From: a bacterium
Lineage (GTDB): Bacteria > Campylobacterota > Campylobacteria > Campylobacterales > Arcobacteraceae
Assembly: GCA_018816105.1 (NCBI GenBank)
Contig: JAHIWE010000089.1
Location: 1 to 36,711, forward strand
Direction of reading: 5' to 3'
DNA: 36,711 nt
A model generated the notes under the pieces. That model saw only the letters and a program-made list of their open reading frames with translations. It searched no databases and was not told the origin of the DNA. A program made the translations under genes and the position numbers. Every line of letters starts with the position of its first letter. Position 1 is the first letter of the stretch. Shown here one piece after another: positions 32,887 through 36,711 of the stretch.

Positions 32887-33687
32887 ATGCGCTATTTTTT
32901 CCTGCTAATTATTATTATAAATCTATATTCAATGGAACTGCAAAAACCAAAAGTTTATGATAAACAAAAACATGAGATAAAAAATTGGCTAATGAGTGAA
33001 AAACTAGATGGCATTCGAGCCTATTGGGATGGGAAAGATCTATATACAAAAAATGGAAATAAAATCTATGCACCAATTTGGTTCTTAAAAGACTTCCCAA
33101 AATTTGGATTAGATGGTGAATTATGGACAAAAAGAGATGATTTTGAAAATATCCAAAATATAGTTTTAGATAAAACTCCATCATTAAAATGGAAAGAAAT
33201 AACATACAATATCTTTGAAGTACCAAATGCAAAAGGAAATTTTGAAGAAAGATTATTAATAATAAAAAATTATCTAGACAAAAATCCAAATAATTATATA
33301 AAAATCATTCCACAAATAATATGTAAAAATCAAGAGCATCTAGAAAGATATTTAGAAGAGTTAATAAATAAAAAGGCAGAAGGCATCATAATAAAAAATC
33401 CAAATATAAACTATTTTTATGGAAGAAGTGATGAAATACTAAAAGTAAAAAAATTCCAAGATGATGAAGGTTTAGTAATAGGACATAATTATAAAGATAA
33501 AAAATTCAAAAGCCTAAAAATTAAACTAGAAAATAAAGTAGTTTTCAATCTAGGAGGTGGATTTAGCGATAAGGAAAGATTAAATCCACCTAAAATAGGA
33601 GATATAGTAACTTTTAAATATTATGGTTTTACTAAAAATGATAAGCCAAAATTTGCTTCTTTTTTGAGGGTTAAGAAAGAAGAATAA
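32887..33687 (+). CDS. Periplasmic ATP-dependent DNA ligase (LigE-type)
   Basis: ATP-dependent DNA ligase of the small bacterial type. The 266-residue product has an N-terminal signal sequence (about 1-15) and the adenylation motif SEKLDGIRAYWDG with lysine K39. Motif III is near LDGELW, motif IV is EGIIIKNPN, motif V LKVKKF, and a C-terminal OB domain ends the protein. It lacks zinc-finger or extra domains, so it is a minimal ligase. Export to the periplasm suggests work on incoming or extracellular DNA, as proposed for LigE in naturally competent bacteria (inference). The nearby type IV pilin-like gene is of interest but is on the other strand. Confidence 0.88.
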   Translation: MRYFFLLIIIINLYSMELQKPKVYDKQKHEIKNWLMSEKLDGIRAYWDGKDLYTKNGNKIYAPIWFLKDFPKFGLDGELWTKRDDFENIQNIVLDKTPSLKWKEITYNIFEVPNAKGNFEERLLIIKNYLDKNPNNYIKIIPQIICKNQEHLERYLEELINKKAEGIIIKNPNINYFYGRSDEILKVKKFQDDEGLVIGHNYKDKKFKSLKIKLENKVVFNLGGGFSDKERLNPPKIGDIVTFKYYGFTKNDKPKFASFLRVKKEE

Positions 33688-33723
33688 AAAATCTGATTAA
33701 ACTTTTTTTGATGTAATAAATAA

Positions 33724-33876
33724 TATATATTTTCTAAATCTAACAGAGAAAATATAAGTGATGCCGAAATAATAGAATTGATTAAAGGAATAAATTAAGC
33801 AAAAGAAATACAATGGCTTCACATAAAATGCAAAGCCAAAAATTACCTCTTTCTTAAATTTAGAAAAAGAAAAGTA
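33724..33876 (+). pseudogene. Possible gene remnant between ligase and pilin genes
   Basis: One plus-strand frame is open on both sides of a single TAA at 33796. It reads YIFSKSNRENISDAEIIELI, then after the stop AKEIQWLHIKCKAKNYLFLK and further residues to the pilin stop. No start codon or ribosome site precedes it and I do not recognise the product. Amino-acid composition looks protein-like, but chance is possible in such AT-rich DNA. The rest of this 189-base gap shows no promoter or strong terminator. Confidence 0.3.
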
Positions 33877-34275
33877 TTAATACAAGTCATAAGAGGTAGT
33901 TACTAAACCAGAATCTCTTAATTTTACACAAATATTAGTAGTATTTGCATCATCGACAGTTAAATCTAAAGATTTACTACCTGTATCAGCTGTTTTTATT
34001 TCCAATGATAAACATTTATTTTTATCACTAATCTTTGTATCAGTGGAAGTCCAATTTGTTTCATTTACACTTATAGCATCACTTATTTTATCAATCTTCT
34101 GATTTAATAAATAATAACTTTGAATAGAAGAAACAGCCGTAGAAATATCCCTTTTCAAAGTGGAAACTAAAGCACTATCCTTAGTATCCAAATACTTAGG
34201 AACAGCAAAAGACGCAACAATACCCAAAATAACAATGGCAAAAATTAACTCTAAAAGCGAAAATGCAGATTTCAT
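33877..34275 (-). CDS. Type IV pilin-like / pseudopilin protein
   Basis: Prepilin-type protein of 132 residues from ATG 34275 (MKSAFSLLELIF); AAAGGA lies about 7 bases upstream, which excludes the TTG two codons before. The prepilin motif is short: cleavage expected after Ala4 with F1, then the conserved Glu5, followed by a hydrophobic helix to about residue 26 (AIVILGIVASFAVP). The usual Gly at -1 is Ala here. The soluble domain is small, with two cysteines (KCLSL and NICVKL) able to form a disulfide loop. Downstream of pglF, with its own -10 box. Probably a minor pilin or secretion pseudopilin. Confidence 0.82.
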   Translation of the reverse strand: MKSAFSLLELIFAIVILGIVASFAVPKYLDTKDSALVSTLKRDISTAVSSIQSYYLLNQKIDKISDAISVNETNWTSTDTKISDKNKCLSLEIKTADTGSKSLDLTVDDANTTNICVKLRDSGLVTTSYDLY

Positions 34276-34302
34276 AAACAATCCTTTATAATAATATAAA
34301 AA

Positions 34303-34308
34303 ATTATA
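34303..34308 (-). promoter_or_regulatory. -10 box of the pilin-like gene
   Basis: TATAAT on the minus strand, 27 bases before the ATG, in a short AT-rich gap after pglF; predicted start near 34296. Read-through from pglF is the alternative. Confidence 0.4.
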
Positions 34309-34331
34309 AATTATTATTTCTTAAAATAAGA

Positions 34332-36104
34332 TTATTTATTATTAAGCTGATGATTAAATTCTGGAACTATTTCTTTTAATTTTGAAATTTTATCTTCACA
34401 AATTAACAATTCATCTATTTTTGCATTTAACTCATCTATATCAAAATATGTAGAATTAGCAACCGTTATAGACTCATAATCTGTATTTTTATCACTATCA
34501 TTTATTAATAACTCTTCATATAGCTTTTCACCAGGTCTTAATCCGCAGAATTCAATTGATATATTTTCTTTCCCACTTAATTCAATCATTTTTTTTGCTA
34601 AATCAACTATTTTAATAGGATCACCCATATCAAGAATAAATATTTCCCCACCTTTTCCAATACTTGCAGCTTGTAATACAAGCTCACAGGCTTCAGGTAT
34701 AAGCATAAAGTATCTAGTAATATCAGGATGAGTTACAGTGATATTTTGCCCTACTTCTATTTGTGCTTTAAATTTAGGAATTACACTTCCACTACTTCCT
34801 AAAACATTTCCAAATCGAACTGCTACTATTTCTGTTTTTCCACTTATTACATTTTGTGCATATAGTTCACAAATTCTTTTCGTAGTTCCCATCACGTTTG
34901 TAGGACGGACAGCTTTATCTGTAGAAATAAGAACAAACTTTTCAACACCATATTCTATAGATAAATCTATACAGTTTTTTGTACCTATTATATTATTTGA
35001 AATACCTTCTAAAATATTATCTTCAACCAAAGGTACATGTTTATAAGCAGCTGCGTGAATCACAATATTTGGTTTATATTTTTTAAAAGTTGCCGCTAAA
35101 AACTCTGTTTTTCTAACTGTTTGCATCACTGATACTATATTTGCATCTTTTAACTCTTCACTAATTTGATATAGATTATATTCACTATGATCTAGTAAAA
35201 TCAACTGCTTTGCTCCAAAAAGTTTGCATTGTCTACTTATTTCACTTCCTATACTTCCACCTGCTCCTGTGATTAGAACTACTTTATCTTTTATAAAATT
35301 TTCTATCTTTTCTTTATCCAAATCTTTTGGATGGCGAGCTAATAAATCTTCTACTGAAATATCTTTTAATTCTTTATTTTTTCCATTTGATAAGGTATTT
35401 ACTATTTTTATATCACTTATTTCTAATTCATTTAAAGTTTCATATATCTCAACTAATCTTTCTTGAGAATAATCTTTTGAAATAATAACAGCTTCTATAC
35501 TCTTGGTTTTTATAACTTTTTCTAAGTCTTTTAAAGCATAAACTTTAAGATTTAAAATATAAGTTCCAAAAAGTAATTCACTTCCATCTACTATAGCCAC
35601 AGGTGTATACTCTAAATTCTTTTTGTCATGTAACAAACTATTAATAGCACTATTTGCCCCAATAATCAAAGTATTTTTATACTTAGTATTTTTGCCACTT
35701 TCAAGAATAATTCTTTTAGAAAGTCTAAGAAGTGAGATAAATACCAAAGATAACATAAAATCTATGATAATAATACTTCTAGCAAGTGGTGACATAGATT
35801 CACTAAATATCAAGAATATAATAAAAAATACACTATAAGCTATAATATGAGCTATCAAAATCTTTTTTATCTCATATAATGAAAAAAATCTCCATGCAGT
35901 TCTATATAATCTAAAGTAAATAAATACAGATATTTTCAATAAAAGTAAAACTAAGAAAATAACTGCAAAATTATCTATAAAATTTAATGGTATTTGAAAA
36001 TTAAATCTTAAGTTATATGCAAAATAAAGTGTAAATAGTGATATTAAAGTATCACTTAATAAAAAAAATAAAATTCTTTTTAGTGGAGATGGAGTTAATA
36101 ACAA
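34332..36104 (-). CDS. Membrane UDP-GlcNAc 4,6-dehydratase (PglF/WbpM family)
   Basis: Nucleotide-sugar 4,6-dehydratase that opens the pathway to di-N-acetylated or amino-deoxy sugars for surface glycans or protein glycosylation. The 590-residue product equals the length I recall for C. jejuni PglF. Four hydrophobic segments lie at about 12-32, 46-66, 82-100 and 108-128. A CoA-binding-like domain (LIIGANSA, about 146-153) precedes the SDR catalytic domain with GAGGSIG (280-286) and STDKAVRPTNVMGTTKR (394-410). The Met replaces the usual catalytic Tyr, as is normal in this family. The start appears to be TTG 36104 (AAGGA 6 bases upstream). It follows rfbC by 13 bases. PglF versus WbpM/CapD cannot be separated by sequence alone. 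Confidence 0.85.
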   Translation of the reverse strand: MLLTPSPLKRILFFLLSDTLISLFTLYFAYNLRFNFQIPLNFIDNFAVIFLVLLLLKISVFIYFRLYRTAWRFFSLYEIKKILIAHIIAYSVFFIIFLIFSESMSPLARSIIIIDFMLSLVFISLLRLSKRIILESGKNTKYKNTLIIGANSAINSLLHDKKNLEYTPVAIVDGSELLFGTYILNLKVYALKDLEKVIKTKSIEAVIISKDYSQERLVEIYETLNELEISDIKIVNTLSNGKNKELKDISVEDLLARHPKDLDKEKIENFIKDKVVLITGAGGSIGSEISRQCKLFGAKQLILLDHSEYNLYQISEELKDANIVSVMQTVRKTEFLAATFKKYKPNIVIHAAAYKHVPLVEDNILEGISNNIIGTKNCIDLSIEYGVEKFVLISTDKAVRPTNVMGTTKRICELYAQNVISGKTEIVAVRFGNVLGSSGSVIPKFKAQIEVGQNITVTHPDITRYFMLIPEACELVLQAASIGKGGEIFILDMGDPIKIVDLAKKMIELSGKENISIEFCGLRPGEKLYEELLINDSDKNTDYESITVANSTYFDIDELNAKIDELLICEDKISKLKEIVPEFNHQLNNK

Positions 36105-36117
36105 TAAGAATCCTTAT

Positions 36118-36690
36118 TTAATAAAGTTGTAAATTATACTCAAATGGTGATAAGACATCATTAAAACTTAACAACTCTTTATCAGTATTTGACAGTATTT
36201 CTCGGTTTTTTGGAATTTTCCAATCAATAGATAAAGTTTTGTCATCATATTTCACACCGACACTCTGTCCTTCTGCAAAATATCTATCTATTTTGATCAA
36301 GACAACAGCATCATCACTTAAAATAGAAAAACCATGTAAAAACCCTCTAGGAAGGAACAGTTGCTTGTAATTTTCACTGCTTAACTCTATACTTATTGAT
36401 TTCCCATAAGTTGGACTTCCTATTCTGAAATCAACCGCGACATCTAAAATCTTTCCTTTTAGTACACTTACTAGCTTTGATTGAGCATGATTTAGTGTAT
36501 TTGTATGAAGTCCTCTTATAACACCATATTTACTATAAGATAAGTTATCTTGACAAAAATCAACATCAAATTCTAAAAATTCATTTAAAGATTCTTTTTT
36601 GAATGATTCATATACAAATCCTCTATTATCTTCATTGATTTTTGGTTCGCATAGTATTAGATCTGGAATTTCTAGTCTTGAGTATTTCAT
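36118..36690 (-). CDS. rfbC: dTDP-4-dehydrorhamnose 3,5-epimerase family protein
   Basis: Cupin-fold epimerase acting on dTDP-4-keto-6-deoxyglucose in dTDP-rhamnose synthesis, or on a related sugar. The 190-residue product has the active-site RGLH with H62 (in GVIRGLHTN), K73 in AQSKLVSVLKGK, and PRGFLHGF with H119. The segment after H62 reads TN rather than the common YQ, so a related 3-epimerase or isomerase activity is possible. The late Y-segment (DRYFAEGQS) is present. It is followed by the 4,6-dehydratase gene and overlaps a gene upstream, pointing to a sugar-nucleotide operon. Confidence 0.82.
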   Translation of the reverse strand: MKYSRLEIPDLILCEPKINEDNRGFVYESFKKESLNEFLEFDVDFCQDNLSYSKYGVIRGLHTNTLNHAQSKLVSVLKGKILDVAVDFRIGSPTYGKSISIELSSENYKQLFLPRGFLHGFSILSDDAVVLIKIDRYFAEGQSVGVKYDDKTLSIDWKIPKNREILSNTDKELLSFNDVLSPFEYNLQLY

Positions 36691-36711
36691 TCAAATTTCT
36701 TTTTAGCATCA
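36687..36711 (-). CDS. 3' end of a gene upstream of rfbC (partial)
   Basis: In one minus-strand frame the last bases of the window read DAKKKFE and stop at a TGA that overlaps the rfbC ATG as ATGA. This is the usual layout for co-translated sugar-nucleotide genes, so a coding sequence probably enters here. The other two frames either contain stops or run through rfbC out of phase. Seven residues are too few to name it. Confidence 0.4.

Noticed and set aside
34738-35046. Plus-strand open frame opposite the PglF-type gene
   Set aside because: Lies wholly inside a strongly conserved catalytic domain on the other strand.
1-36711. tRNA genes, CRISPR arrays, insertion sequences or phage genes
   Set aside because: All gaps are short and hold only promoters, terminators or AT-rich DNA; no cloverleaf, regular repeat-spacer pattern or transposase was seen.

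Overview
The window is AT-rich, densely coded bacterial DNA. Its features point to a Campylobacterota genome of the Arcobacter group. The evidence is the protein sequences themselves, a ruvA-ddl-hydrolase-murF order, the epsilon-type short RecO, a periplasmic ATP-dependent DNA ligase, and a PglF/WbpM-type dehydratase. I could not run a search, so the genus is an inference. I see no tRNA, rRNA, CRISPR array, insertion sequence or prophage. Genes fill almost everything; no gap exceeds about 205 bases.

Layout. (1) 1-6181, minus strand: the S10 ribosomal protein operon from rpsJ down to a truncated rpsN. It is read from a promoter with perfect TTGACA/TATAAT boxes 17 bases apart. (2) 6291-7535: a DadA-type FAD dehydrogenase. 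(3) 7579-12378, minus strand: a zinc-ribbon membrane protein, then a tight three-gene cassette. In transcription order the cassette is a BRCT-like plus 26-residue-repeat protein, a MoxR-type AAA+ ATPase, and a DUF2201/VWA protein. This is my best candidate for an undescribed system. (4) 12423-16704, minus strand: ruvA, ddl, an alpha/beta hydrolase, a membrane-anchored murF and a HIT protein, a cell wall/housekeeping operon. (5) 16811-19390: a chemoreceptor with a c-type haem motif and a degenerate CZB tail, convergent with a very small CheZ-like protein. (6) 19466-21906: thiL-truD (thiL possibly leaderless) divergent from a superoxide reductase with an altered active-site motif. (7) 22032-25261: a TetR regulator, a peroxiredoxin-like protein and a HAD hydrolase, with two near-identical operators, divergent from a tandem NosL protein. 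(8) 25314-28653: ppnP, an acidic coiled-coil protein, recO, an HDOD protein and ychF. (9) 28853-32758, minus strand: an apt-trpB-dedA-pepA operon with a strong terminator. (10) 32887-36711: ligE, a possible gene remnant, a type IV pilin-like protein, a pglF/wbpM dehydratase and rfbC. The last two look like the edge of a surface-glycan locus.

Start codons were chosen from Shine-Dalgarno spacing. Several genes (truD, the hydrolase, the HDOD gene, apt, pglF) appear to start at TTG, and dadA at GTG. Two promoters have both boxes perfect, which is notable because sigma-70 promoters of this phylum usually lack a conserved -35 box.
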